Positions 26,201-35,241 of a stretch of 64,000 nucleotides of DNA are shown here, one piece after another. The notes beneath the pieces are model-generated. The model was not told the origin of the DNA, did not search any database, and saw nothing but the letters and a program-made list of their open reading frames with translations. Each line of letters opens with the position of its first letter. Position 1 is the first letter of the stretch. A program made the position numbers and the translations under genes. Source of the stretch: Alcaligenaceae bacterium. Its GTDB lineage: Bacteria; Pseudomonadota; Gammaproteobacteria; Burkholderiales; Burkholderiaceae_B. Location of the stretch: positions 62,001 to 126,000 of the forward strand of contig JACCEP010000003.1 in the NCBI GenBank assembly GCA_013416395.1, in the 5' to 3' direction.

Positions 26201-27934
26201 TTACTGTTCAATATATTTTTGAAGGGCTTCGTAGGCTGCCAGAACGGTTTCCATTTGTGCTGTGTGGCCACGGATGAAGTTTTCACCATAAATGGTTTCA
26301 TCCGGGTATTCGGTAATTAATGTAATAGGCACGCTATAGGCGTTATCTGCCGTGATCAGGCACGGAAACCCATTAATAATACGAAAGCCTGTTTCGCCGG
26401 CGTGTTTTTCAAACAATGCGATCTGTGCGTTATTTTGCTGTACCAGCCCATCGATGGCCGTCAGATGGCGGGTTACGTGGTCAACCAGTTTTTCTGCTTG
26501 CTGCGTCCAGGCTACTTGATGGCGTACAACCAGAAAAAAGCCTTTGGGCAAGGTCCACATGCCGAAACCACGCGGTATATAGCCCGACAGTGGGCGTGTC
26601 CATTCGTGTGACGGATAGCCGTGCAAGTTCACATGCAGCTTTGCGCCTGTCAGCGCTTGTGCCTTGGTGCGAATGGCTTTTTCGCCAGGGTTTTCGGCGC
26701 TGCGGTATTCCAGGTCATCACCCATGGCGGTATATCGGGCCGCATGGTGCATGTGTTTGGGGTTGACGGCACAAAGGCGACGATGCAGCTCATAGCCGTC
26801 GGGGTTTTCGAGGGGCGAGATAGTGAAGTGCGCGTTTTTGCGGGTTATTAGCTGCTGGGCGGCGCGTAGTGCGCCAACCACGCCGCTGGTTTCATTGGCA
26901 TGCTGGGCGCCGCTAATCATGATGGGCGCATCGGTGCCTTTGATGTAACGACCGTGCACGATACGGCCTGAGCGCGCTTGGGCTTGGTAGTGTTCACCAC
27001 CCAGGGTGTTGAGTTCTTGGAGAATCTGCGCTGCAAAGAGTGGCGCTTGTGCTGTGCTGAGGGGCTGGTTGGGGCCGACGCTGTCTTCGGTGTTTAGCTT
27101 TCTGGTGCTGACGCGCACAGAGGGTGCACCGGCGTGGCAGGTAATTTCAGGCACAATCTGCCCGGGCTGCAAACCTCGGTCGCCCAATGGCCTACCGGAT
27201 TTTTTCTGAAAAAACTCCAGCAATGAAAAGTAGATATCTTCGTGCAGGGCTTCAGTAAGGCTGATTACTTCTTCTGCGTACGGCAGCGCGCGCTCTTTAA
27301 TCGGTAACTGCGCCGTAATGTTGAGTTCTTCGAAATAGGGCTCGGTGTCACCCCAGGTATAACCAGATATCGCTGCAATGGTGTCATGAAACAGCTGTTC
27401 AAGGTCGGTTTCAAGGCGTTCAGCGCTCACCTGGCCTTGATGGTTTATGTTGAGCCAACCCGTGGGCGACAGCAATGTTTGGCCGTCAATATCGCTATGG
27501 GTGCGATTTGGGGCAAATACCTGGTGGCTTTCTTCATGGCCATCTTGATAAGTGAGATTTACCTGATAGGTAAAGTTTGCTGCGTCGGTGGCGTAAAACT
27601 CAACGTTTGCGTCACCCACCAGCTTGGTTAACGGGTAGGTTTCAAGCAAAAAACGATTGGGCGCACACGCTTCATGCATGGGGTAGCCAATGCTTGCCTG
27701 GGTAAGCGCAGTGCAGTCAATTTCTTCTATAAAAAAATGCACAAGCGGCTTATAGGCGCTGCGCAAGGTGGCGTTTACACCCGCAGCCTGAAGTGTATGT
27801 TCAGCCGCTTTGCGGCTTTTCTGGTCGTCGAACAGCCACGCTTCAAGGGTGGCGCCTTGCATTGCGGGCTTGGCAAAGCGAGTGATCAGGCTATCAATGC
27901 TGCGTTGATAGGCTTTTTCAAAGAGGGTGCTCAT
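26201..27934 (-). CDS. M14-family zinc carboxypeptidase
   Basis: 577 residues without a clear signal peptide, so probably cytoplasmic. The catalytic domain lies in the second half: zinc ligands His345 and Glu348 in GAQHANETSG and His438 in VNLHGYPS; the N-terminal ~320 residues look like a beta-rich accessory domain. M14 enzymes remove C-terminal residues or hydrolyse side-chain amides. Its start overlaps the upstream permease stop by 4 bp, so it belongs to the peptide ABC operon and probably trims the imported compound. Confidence 0.85.
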   Translation of the reverse strand: MSTLFEKAYQRSIDSLITRFAKPAMQGATLEAWLFDDQKSRKAAEHTLQAAGVNATLRSAYKPLVHFFIEEIDCTALTQASIGYPMHEACAPNRFLLETYPLTKLVGDANVEFYATDAANFTYQVNLTYQDGHEESHQVFAPNRTHSDIDGQTLLSPTGWLNINHQGQVSAERLETDLEQLFHDTIAAISGYTWGDTEPYFEELNITAQLPIKERALPYAEEVISLTEALHEDIYFSLLEFFQKKSGRPLGDRGLQPGQIVPEITCHAGAPSVRVSTRKLNTEDSVGPNQPLSTAQAPLFAAQILQELNTLGGEHYQAQARSGRIVHGRYIKGTDAPIMISGAQHANETSGVVGALRAAQQLITRKNAHFTISPLENPDGYELHRRLCAVNPKHMHHAARYTAMGDDLEYRSAENPGEKAIRTKAQALTGAKLHVNLHGYPSHEWTRPLSGYIPRGFGMWTLPKGFFLVVRHQVAWTQQAEKLVDHVTRHLTAIDGLVQQNNAQIALFEKHAGETGFRIINGFPCLITADNAYSVPITLITEYPDETIYGENFIRGHTAQMETVLAAYEALQKYIEQ

Positions 27935-28788
27935 CGTGATGTTCTGCCAGTGGGGTCGAGGCTGTCGCGCAACCAGTCGCCGAGTAGATTAAGACCAAGG
28001 ACCGTCAAAAGAATGGCCAGGCCCGGAAATACGCTTACCCACCATGCGGTTTGCAAGTAAGTGCGGCCATCTGCCAGCATGCCGCCCCAACTCGGTATGG
28101 ATGGGTCAACACCCAGGCCCAGAAAGGTTAAGCTGGCTTCGAGCAGTATGTTGTTGGCCATGTTAAGCGTCATTAGCACAATAACTGGCCCGAGCAGGTT
28201 GGGCAGCAGATGCTGAAAGATAATGCGCGCGTCTTTTACGCCAATGGCGCGCGCAGACAAGATGAACTCACGTTCGCGCAATGCCAGTACAGAGCCGCGC
28301 ACCAAGCGCGCAAACTGTACCCACTGGGACACAATCAGCAAAATAATGGTGTTCATTAAACTGCCGCCAACAATGGCAATAAACGTAATGGCCAACAAAA
28401 TAAACGGCAGTGCCAGTTGCACGTCGGCAAAGCGCATAACCACCATGTCAATAAAGCCGCGGTAGTAACCGGCAATTAACCCCATGACCACGCCCAAAAC
28501 CACGGCACCGGCCACGGAAGCAAAGCCGATTAACAATGAGATTTTGCCGCCGGTTACTACGCGCGCCAGTACATCACGCCCCAGCGGGTCCGTGCCAAAT
28601 ATGTGGCTGGCATTGGTAAATGGCGGTACAAGACGCGCCATCAGGTTGATTTTTTCACCGCTATCTGAAAATAAGAACCCGGAAAATAATACTGACAGGC
28701 AAATGATAAGCATGAGCCCGGCACCGACAATAAACTCAAGGCTGTACAGGCGACTCAAGAGCAGGGAGGAGGAAGTTTTTGCAGCCAT
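27931..28788 (-). CDS. Oligo/dipeptide-type ABC permease (DppC-like)
   Basis: 285 residues, about six membrane segments, preceded by a short N-terminal arm. The binding-protein-dependent permease EAA loop is visible around REFILSARAIGVKDARIIFQHLLPN. Pairs with the DppB-like permease encoded 3 bp upstream to form the membrane channel for the importer. Imports peptides or peptide-like compounds in family relatives. Confidence 0.92.
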   Translation of the reverse strand: MAAKTSSSLLLSRLYSLEFIVGAGLMLIICLSVLFSGFLFSDSGEKINLMARLVPPFTNASHIFGTDPLGRDVLARVVTGGKISLLIGFASVAGAVVLGVVMGLIAGYYRGFIDMVVMRFADVQLALPFILLAITFIAIVGGSLMNTIILLIVSQWVQFARLVRGSVLALREREFILSARAIGVKDARIIFQHLLPNLLGPVIVLMTLNMANNILLEASLTFLGLGVDPSIPSWGGMLADGRTYLQTAWWVSVFPGLAILLTVLGLNLLGDWLRDSLDPTGRTSR

Positions 28789-28791
28789 GGT

Positions 28792-29715
28792 CTACTCCGT
28801 GCGGATACGAGGGTCGATAAGGCCGTAGGCAATATCGACCAGAAGGTTGACGCTAACAATTAACAGCGACAGCACGGTGATGGTTGCCTGAAGCACCGGG
28901 TAATCACGACCCGATACGGCATCAAAAGCCAGCGTGCCCATGCCTGGCCAGTTAAATACACGCTCAATGACCACCACGCCGCCCAGCAGGCCGCCAAATT
29001 GCAGGCCAAAATACGTGATGAGTGGAATGGCGCAATTGCGTAGCGCGTGCTTATACAGCACGGTGTTTTCGCTTAGGCCCTTGGCACGCGCAACCATAAT
29101 GTATTGCGATTGCAGGGTTTCAAGCATCGCTGTGCGCACCAGCCGTACATTGGTGGCTGTAAGGATAATGCCCATGGTTGCCGCAGGCATAATAAAGCTG
29201 GTAAAGCCGCTCATGCCGCTGGGTGGCAGCCATTGCAGGCTGATGGCAAAAATGAGCACCAACATGGTGCCCAGCCAGAAGTTTGGAAAAGACAGGCCCA
29301 CCAGGGAAACAATGCGGATCAGTTGATCTGACCACTTCCCACGCGACACGGCTGCCTTAATGCCTAGCGGAATCGACAAAACAATGGACACTGCCATCGA
29401 GGCAAAGGCCAACATAAGTGTGGCAGGCAATGCGTCTTTAATCAGCAGTGAAACCTGCGTACCACCAAGAAAGCTGCGCCCAAAGTCTAGCGTGAACATG
29501 CCCTTGATAAAACTGAGGTATTGCACGAGGAAGGGTTGGTTTAGCCCCAGGCCTTCGCGTATGCGTACAAGATCAGCCTCGGTTACGCTGCCAGCACCTT
29601 GCGTTAGCATGAGGGCGGGGTCGCCGGTTAGCCGGATTGCAAATGCAACCGTCAATGTCACCACAATGATGACAAAGATGGCTTGTAATATTCGTTTGAT
29701 CAGAAACCCGGTCAA
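28792..29715 (-). CDS. Oligo/dipeptide-type ABC permease (DppB-like)
   Basis: 307 residues with six predicted membrane helices; begins MTGFLIKRILQAIFVIIVVT as DppB-type permeases do and contains the EAA segment SQYIMVARAKGLSENTVLYKHALRN. Forms a heterodimer with the DppC-like protein. It follows the binding-protein gene after a 76 bp gap that holds a hairpin. Confidence 0.93.
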   Translation of the reverse strand: MTGFLIKRILQAIFVIIVVTLTVAFAIRLTGDPALMLTQGAGSVTEADLVRIREGLGLNQPFLVQYLSFIKGMFTLDFGRSFLGGTQVSLLIKDALPATLMLAFASMAVSIVLSIPLGIKAAVSRGKWSDQLIRIVSLVGLSFPNFWLGTMLVLIFAISLQWLPPSGMSGFTSFIMPAATMGIILTATNVRLVRTAMLETLQSQYIMVARAKGLSENTVLYKHALRNCAIPLITYFGLQFGGLLGGVVVIERVFNWPGMGTLAFDAVSGRDYPVLQATITVLSLLIVSVNLLVDIAYGLIDPRIRTE

Positions 29716-29754
29716 GTCTTCTGTCCTTCAGCAATGAATGCGCAATGGTGAAAT

Positions 29755-29782
29755 TACCGCGCCAGCTTATGCCAGCGCGGTA
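29755..29782 (-). other. Hairpin between binding-protein and permease genes
   Basis: TACCGCGC pairs with GCGCGGTA around a 12-base loop. A structure at this place is common in ABC operons, where it stabilises or over-represents the upstream binding-protein message. Confidence 0.5.
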
Positions 29783-29791
29783 TGACGTTAC

Positions 29792-31327
29792 TTAGTCAAC
29801 AGTTACTTCGTTTAGCCGCAAGCGGTTGTCAGGTGCCGGCACGAAATTTTTCACGCGCTTGTTGATGCCATAAATTGCTTTAAGGTTGTAAAGCGGCATT
29901 TCCAGGGCACGGTCGGCGGCGTAATGGGCAATTTCCTGAAGAATTTTTTCGCGCTTGGGGCGATCGGTAATCGAACGCTGGGATTCCAGCAGCTTATCCA
30001 TCTTCGGGTCATTGTCATACGGGTTCCATTTTTCACCGGAGTGATACATGGAATAAGCGGTATTGTCGTAATCAAATGTCCAGCCGCCCCATGATTGCTG
30101 GAACATCGCACCGGTTTTGCCCTGCGGGATGATGTCATTGAGCAGTACGTTGGTTTCATAAGGTTTGATCGTGGCATTGATGCCGATCATGCCCAAATAG
30201 CTAGAAACTGCCTGCACGACTTCATTGAAGGTGGCATCGTTGCCGCGAATGTCGATCTGTATTGCAGAACCTTGCTTAACACCTGCTTCAGCCAGCAGCT
30301 TTTTGGCGGCAGCCGGGTCAAAAGGCAGCGGCTTCATGGTGGGGTCGTAGCCAAAGGAGAGGGCGCTTTGAAAGCTGGCAATGGGTTCTGCCTGACCACC
30401 AAGAATTGACTTGATAATGGTGTCGCGATCAACACCCAAAATCAAGGCTTTGCGCACGCGCTCATCAGCCGTGATGCCGTCACGCGTGTTGTAACGTAGC
30501 GCGTAAACGGTTGGCCCTGCAGTGGTCACAAGAGCCAGTTTAGGGTCGGCTTCAATGGTGGGGATCATGCCGATAGGGATGGTGGGCGGAATGACCAGGT
30601 CAACGCGGCCTGCCTGCAACTCTGCCACAGCGGTGGAGGGTTCTGAGATAAAGCGATAGTCTAGTTCTGACAGCTTTGGCGCGCCGCCCCAATGATCGGC
30701 AAACGCTTCGAGCTGAATGCCCACTTTAGGCTTGTAGCTTACAACCTTGAACGGGCCGGTACCGACGGGGTGCGAATTGAAATAATCATCACCTTTTTCT
30801 TTAATGTATTTTGGCGGCACAATCATGGCACCGTAGCCGGCAAGCTTGGTAATGAGTACCGGATCCGTGTTTTTCAGGTGAAAATCAACAGTTTTTTCGT
30901 CGATGACTTCAACGTGGTCTATAGAAACGTAATTAGAACGCTGCGGGCCTTTGGCACCTTCATCACCGAGCAAGCGGTCAAAGGTGAACTTAACGGCTTC
31001 AGCGTTAAATGGCTCGCCATCATGAAACTTTACGTTTTCACGCAGATGAAAGCGGATGCGCTTGCCGTCGTCCAGTTCTTCCCAAGAGGTGGCCAGGGCC
31101 GGCACAATTTTTAGATCAGGGCCGCGATAGACCAGGCCGTCGTAGATATTGGTGGCGACAGAGGCCCAGTTGATTAGAAATGTATCGATAGGGTCCCAGC
31201 TGCCTGGGTCTTGCGGCGAGGAAACGGTCATTTTTCCGGCAGCCAGCGCTGGTGTGGCAGTAAGCGCTGCAACGGACAATGCTGTGGCACTTAAGGCCAT
31301 TGCACTGATAAGTGGTTTGATCTTCAT
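29792..31327 (-). CDS. Family 5 solute-binding protein (DppA/OppA type)
   Basis: 511 residues with a Sec signal peptide (residues 1-29, ending PALA). The family 5 pattern of high-affinity peptide and nickel receptors is clear: YDGLV near the N-terminus, then LRENVKFHDGEPFNAEAVKFTFDRLLG, and later LILGVDRDTI and a Y-x-W-D-YDN region. It captures the ligand in the periplasm for the DppBC-like permeases. The nearby M14 carboxypeptidase points to a peptide or N-acyl amino acid ligand. Confidence 0.92.
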   Translation of the reverse strand: MKIKPLISAMALSATALSVAALTATPALAAGKMTVSSPQDPGSWDPIDTFLINWASVATNIYDGLVYRGPDLKIVPALATSWEELDDGKRIRFHLRENVKFHDGEPFNAEAVKFTFDRLLGDEGAKGPQRSNYVSIDHVEVIDEKTVDFHLKNTDPVLITKLAGYGAMIVPPKYIKEKGDDYFNSHPVGTGPFKVVSYKPKVGIQLEAFADHWGGAPKLSELDYRFISEPSTAVAELQAGRVDLVIPPTIPIGMIPTIEADPKLALVTTAGPTVYALRYNTRDGITADERVRKALILGVDRDTIIKSILGGQAEPIASFQSALSFGYDPTMKPLPFDPAAAKKLLAEAGVKQGSAIQIDIRGNDATFNEVVQAVSSYLGMIGINATIKPYETNVLLNDIIPQGKTGAMFQQSWGGWTFDYDNTAYSMYHSGEKWNPYDNDPKMDKLLESQRSITDRPKREKILQEIAHYAADRALEMPLYNLKAIYGINKRVKNFVPAPDNRLRLNEVTVD

Positions 31328-31372
31328 TTACTCTTTCCCCTTGATGTAAAGCTGAAACAGGATGGGTGGGTG

Positions 31373-33238
31373 TTAGGCGCTTTGTGCGACGAAGTGTCCT
31401 TGGGCGATCTCTTTATATTGCCAAATGGCCGGCTTGTCTTCTATGCGTTGTGTGGTGTTGGGTATTTCGCCTTCCAGCAATAGCCGCTCACCGCGCGCCA
31501 GCGGGTCTGCGACGGGTACGGCAGACAGCAGACGGCGGGTGTAGTCATGCGAGGGTGTTTCAAAAACCTGACGACGGGAGCCCAGCTCCATAATCTGGCC
31601 AAGATACAACACGGCTACACGATGGCTTATCTTCTCTACTACAGCCATGTCGTGGCTGATAAACAGATAGGCCAGGCCGTGTTCTTCTTGCAAGTCCATA
31701 AGCAAGTTAATGACTTGCGCCTGAATGGAAACGTCGAGCGCAGAAAGCGCTTCATCGGCAATAATTAGTTTGGGGTTTGAGGCAAGCGCGCGGGCAATAC
31801 AAACCCGCTGACGCTGTCCGCCTGAAAACTCATGGGGATAGCGGTCGGCCACCGCCGAGCTTAACCCTACGCGCTCCAGCAGTTCATCAACACGCCGGGT
31901 AATGGCGGCTTCATCCAGGATGAGACCATGGGTGCGGATGGGTTCGGCAATAGAAAAGCGCATGGTTTTGCGCGGGTCTAGTGAGGCGAACGGGTCTTGG
32001 AAAATGTACTGCACTTCTTGGCGCATGCGAAAGCGCTCTGCCGCGTTCATGTCTGAAAACGCTTTACCGTTAAAACGTATATCGCCGGAAAGCGGGTCTT
32101 GCAATTGCTGGATGGTGCGGCCAATGGTTGATTTGCCCGAGCCCGATTCACCCACCAGTGCCAGTGTTTCGCCCGGATAGATGTCAAAGCTAACCTGGGA
32201 GACCGCGTTACACACATGCGTAACCCGGCCAAACATGTTCTTCTTGATGTTAAAGCGCACAGACAGGTTGTTCACCGACAGAAGCGGCGGCTCATTAAGG
32301 CGGGCCGTGTTCTGAATGCGGGTTTCACCCATCACAATGGGCTTGTCGTCTTGTAGAACGGTAACCGGCATGCGTATAGGGAAGGCTTCGCCTGTCATGC
32401 TGCCCAGCTTTGGTACGGCCGAAAGCAAGATCTTGGTATAGGCATGCTGGGGGTTGGCGAAAATTTGGCGCACCGAACCCTCTTCAACCTTTTTGCCTTT
32501 CCACATCACCACGACGTCATCCGCCATTTCGGCAACAACGCCCATGTCATGGGTGATGAAGATGACGGCCATTTCTAGTTCTTTTTGGAGATCGCGGATG
32601 ATATGCAGAATTTGCGCTTGAATGGTTACGTCGAGTGCGGTTGTGGGTTCGTCGGCAATAAGTAGTTTTGGACGGCACGCCAAGGCGATGGCGATCATGA
32701 CGCGTTGACGCATTCCACCTGAAAGCTGGTGCGGGTAGCGGCCCAGCATGCCGTGGGCGTCAGGCAGGCGCACCATTTCTAACAGGCGCTGGCCTTCTTG
32801 TAACGCGGCTTTTTTACTGATGCCTTCGTGCAGCGTCAGCACTTCGGCAATCTGGTCGCCGATGGTGAAGACGGGGTTGAGCGAAGTCATGGGCTCTTGG
32901 AAGATCATGGCAATTTCTTTGCCACGAATGCGACGCATGGTTTTCTGCTCGGCGCGAAGCAGGTCGAGTTTGCCTTGCGCGCCAGCAAACAGAATTTTGC
33001 CGGTAGGAAATTGTGCGCCCATCATGTCGGCCAGCCGCATGACGGATAAGGAGGTGATGGATTTACCCGAACCCGACTCACCCACAATGGCCAGTGTGTG
33101 GCCTGCCTTGACGGAAAAACTTAGGTTTTCAACCACCCGGGCACTGCCGAACGCGACCGATAGGTTATCGACTTCCAGGAGTTGCTGGAGATTATCGTTG
33201 GGGCTGGACTGCGTGTTGTTCAATTCTATCGTCTTCAT
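31373..33238 (-). CDS. Fused two-domain ABC ATPase for peptide import (DppDF fusion, GsiA-like)
   Basis: 621 residues carrying two complete nucleotide-binding domains in one chain. Domain 1: Walker A GESGSGKS at 53-60, signature LSGGMRQR, Walker B LLIADEPTTALD. Domain 2 repeats GESGSGKS, FSGGQRQR and LIIADEALSALD. Each is followed by a peptide-importer C-terminal segment. Such fusions replace separate DppD and DppF subunits (as in glutathione importer GsiA). Start overlaps the regulator's stop by 4 bp, placing it second in the operon. Confidence 0.94.
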   Translation of the reverse strand: MKTIELNNTQSSPNDNLQQLLEVDNLSVAFGSARVVENLSFSVKAGHTLAIVGESGSGKSITSLSVMRLADMMGAQFPTGKILFAGAQGKLDLLRAEQKTMRRIRGKEIAMIFQEPMTSLNPVFTIGDQIAEVLTLHEGISKKAALQEGQRLLEMVRLPDAHGMLGRYPHQLSGGMRQRVMIAIALACRPKLLIADEPTTALDVTIQAQILHIIRDLQKELEMAVIFITHDMGVVAEMADDVVVMWKGKKVEEGSVRQIFANPQHAYTKILLSAVPKLGSMTGEAFPIRMPVTVLQDDKPIVMGETRIQNTARLNEPPLLSVNNLSVRFNIKKNMFGRVTHVCNAVSQVSFDIYPGETLALVGESGSGKSTIGRTIQQLQDPLSGDIRFNGKAFSDMNAAERFRMRQEVQYIFQDPFASLDPRKTMRFSIAEPIRTHGLILDEAAITRRVDELLERVGLSSAVADRYPHEFSGGQRQRVCIARALASNPKLIIADEALSALDVSIQAQVINLLMDLQEEHGLAYLFISHDMAVVEKISHRVAVLYLGQIMELGSRRQVFETPSHDYTRRLLSAVPVADPLARGERLLLEGEIPNTTQRIEDKPAIWQYKEIAQGHFVAQSA

Positions 33239-33855
33239 AGGGTAACGGCAGAGCGGGCTGCCTGATTGAATGCACCTGACATAAACCGCAACAGCGCGGC
33301 AACTTCTGACAAGGCTTCTTCTGAAGGGCGGGCATGGGTTGTTGCGTCAACCAGCAGGCGTTCGCGTATACGCGCGTAATTGGCGCATGCCTCAGCCCCT
33401 TTATCAGTAATGCAAACTGTTTTTTCTTTTGATGCTTTGCCGGTGGTTAGCAGCCCGGCTTTTTCAAGCTTGCGCAGGGCATAGTTGGCAATATGCGTGT
33501 CTTCTATATCAAGAACAAGGCAGATGTCAGCCAGCTTTTTTTCACGCCCGCGATGACGAATGGCGTGAAGGATTAGCACTTCAATAGGGGAGAGGCCGGG
33601 CAGGCCGGCTGCAGCCATGCAGCGTACCGTCCAGCGCGAAAAAGCATGGGACGCCAGGATCAAGCCATATTCAACCTCAGACAGGGCAGGGGAGCCGCCT
33701 TCTGCCAAATGCGCGGAGGAAACAATGGGGCCTATGGACGACACTGAATGCAGATATTGAGGCAAGTTGCTGTCAGCCAGTGTAGCGGCATCGTCATTGT
33801 TTGTAGCGTCGCACGATGCGGCATCGGCCTTTTTGGGCTTTTTGTTTGTGCCCAT
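33235..33855 (-). CDS. MarR-like winged-helix regulator of the peptide operon
   Basis: 206 residues. A polar N-terminus of ~45 residues (KKPKKADAASCDATNNDD) precedes a winged-helix domain: LSPIEVLILHAIRHRG, LADICLVLDIEDTHIANYALRKLEKAGLLTTGKASKEKTVCITDKG. It is the first gene of the operon and is translationally coupled (4 bp overlap) to the ATPase, so it probably autoregulates the whole transport/peptidase unit. Binding site not identified. Confidence 0.82.
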   Translation of the reverse strand: MGTNKKPKKADAASCDATNNDDAATLADSNLPQYLHSVSSIGPIVSSAHLAEGGSPALSEVEYGLILASHAFSRWTVRCMAAAGLPGLSPIEVLILHAIRHRGREKKLADICLVLDIEDTHIANYALRKLEKAGLLTTGKASKEKTVCITDKGAEACANYARIRERLLVDATTHARPSEEALSEVAALLRFMSGAFNQAARSAVTL

Positions 33856-34211
33856 GGTGTTCGTCCCCTAATCTTATCTACGATTTGTGATCATTTTGTC
33901 GATCGTTCGTCAATATAATCAAACGGTGTGTTCAAGTAAATATATTTAACGGGAGTATGTTTGTTGGGACGGGACTCGATCAGCGGCAAGCTGATATTTT
34001 TGTTGAGGGGCCTGCAGGAATCAGGCAAGGGCTAGCCAACGGTAACCCCCTGTAAATTATGCGCCGTTGCAGTAGCGTTTTCTAAAAGCGGTATCAGCGT
34101 CCAGTCGCGCTACAGAGCACGACGTCGACTTGACGGCTGGCCCGGTGCACCGTAAGGCGCTCCGTTCAGGGTGGGGAAGGGTAGAGCGGACGGCGTAGCC
34201 GAAATTGGGTT
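33856..34211. other. Gene-free region
   Basis: 356 bp between the MarR start and the transposase fragment. The first ~100 bp are AT-rich with GATC-containing stretches near 33890-33905 and probably contain the promoter of the minus-strand operon. The rest has no gene or structure I can support. Confidence 0.4.
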
Positions 34212-34370
34212 TTAGATAGCCACTTTTGGCGGGTGCTCCACCAACAGGTGAACATGGTCGTCCGTGCCGCCCATCTCGATCAGATGCGTGTCCAGGCTGG
34301 CGCAGACCTTGGCGAAGTTCATGCGTAGCCGATTGATGGCGTCGCCGTCAAACACGCTGCGGCGATCAGG
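34212..34370 (-). pseudogene. IS200/IS605-type transposase (TnpA) fragment
   Basis: About 50 codons match the middle of the small Tyr (Y1) transposase: RRSVF, then RLRMNFAKVCASLDTHLIEMG, then the HUH metal motif in DDHVHLLVEHPPKVA. An in-frame stop follows at the point where intact proteins continue to the catalytic Tyr helix, and the N-terminal quarter is missing. It is a dead relic, but shows that a mobile element once landed beside hipBA. Confidence 0.75.
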
Positions 34371-34422
34371 TTGGCGTGCAACGGCGGCTGACTGGTTGCC
34401 GTGCCACCGAAGCGTGTTGGCT

Positions 34423-34497
34423 TTAGCGTAAGCCCAAGAATCCCAAGATAAATAAGATGATGACGATGAGGCCAACGAGCCAGATGATTCTATTCAT
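34423..34497 (-). CDS. 24-residue hydrophobic membrane peptide
   Basis: ATG 34497 with AAAGGAA 8 bp upstream opens a 24-codon frame (MNRIIWLVGLIVIILFILGFLGLR) that is one membrane helix flanked by Arg at both ends. Similar very short peptides recur in proteobacterial genomes and are usually unannotated. Function unknown; whether it is translated needs expression evidence. The transposase fragment begins ~50 bp downstream. Confidence 0.55.
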   Translation of the reverse strand: MNRIIWLVGLIVIILFILGFLGLR

Positions 34498-34950
34498 ATT
34501 TTGATTCCTTTGAATATGCAGACAGCGCGAAAAGGTTTGCAGCAATTTACAACGTTGGTACAAGAATCCCGTTTCCGGCGGGGTAAGCGCTGAGAACCAT
34601 GCCTTCAATCAGCTATTTCAGCGAAATACACCATACGGAAACAGTTGAGGATTAAAGCTTACTATAAACCCGTCGATATATTGTCGTTAGTTCGACGGTG
34701 CAGGAAAAGCCCCACCTGTATCCGGTGCTTAAAGCGGCCAAGTGGCCTTCAACCCTGCGCGACTGTTCCTGGCCGCCTCCCGACACGCCAGGATTCAGTC
34801 AGGCGTGGCCGGAGGCTATGGCAGTGTCGCCGAACGCTGACGCAAACAGCACTGGTATGTTTACAGCAAACTCATATCATGCAAGAATAAGTGTATTAAA
34901 CGTTACATTTTTATTACTATTTTCTTGTTATGGGAAATATTATTCACATA
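34498..34950. other. Gene-free region upstream of hipB
   Basis: Around 450 bp. The part near 34690-34850 is GC-rich with plus-strand frames that match nothing I know; the last 90 bp are AT-rich and likely hold the hipBA promoter and operators, though I see no clear palindrome. Confidence 0.35.
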
Positions 34951-35241
34951 ATGACTGAAAAATATCTTTTACTGGACCCCTTGATTCAGTCGCTTATTGA
35001 TTCGCGCAAGCAGCAAAAAGTGACGCAAGCCCAGCTTGCAGAAGCCGCCGGTGTCAGCCGAAAGACAGTGGGCACGATTGAAGCGGGCGGTGACTGCACG
35101 CTGTCGACGCTTCGTGCCCTGTATGCGGCCGTTGGCCTAGAGCTGGTAAGCCGACCGTTCTCAGCCCCTACGCTCGATGATGTGCTGGCCGAACGTGAAA
35201 ACGCTTTTTCCACCCGCTCACGTCAAAAGTATCGGCCATGA
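34951..35241 (+). CDS. hipB: HipB-like Xre antitoxin
   Basis: 96 residues from ATG 34951 (an in-frame ATG at 34930 is the alternative; neither has a strong ribosome site). A single helix-turn-helix fills the middle (KVTQAQLAEAAGVSRKTVGTIEAGGDCTLSTLRALYAAVGLEL). HipB dimers bind HipA, hold it inactive and repress the operon. The stop overlaps the hipA ATG (ATGA), the usual coupling. Confidence 0.88.
   Translation: MTEKYLLLDPLIQSLIDSRKQQKVTQAQLAEAAGVSRKTVGTIEAGGDCTLSTLRALYAAVGLELVSRPFSAPTLDDVLAERENAFSTRSRQKYRP

Noticed and set aside
34645-34958. Open frames in the GC-rich stretch upstream of hipB
   Set aside because: No ribosome site, unusual composition and no match to a known family; not supported as a gene.
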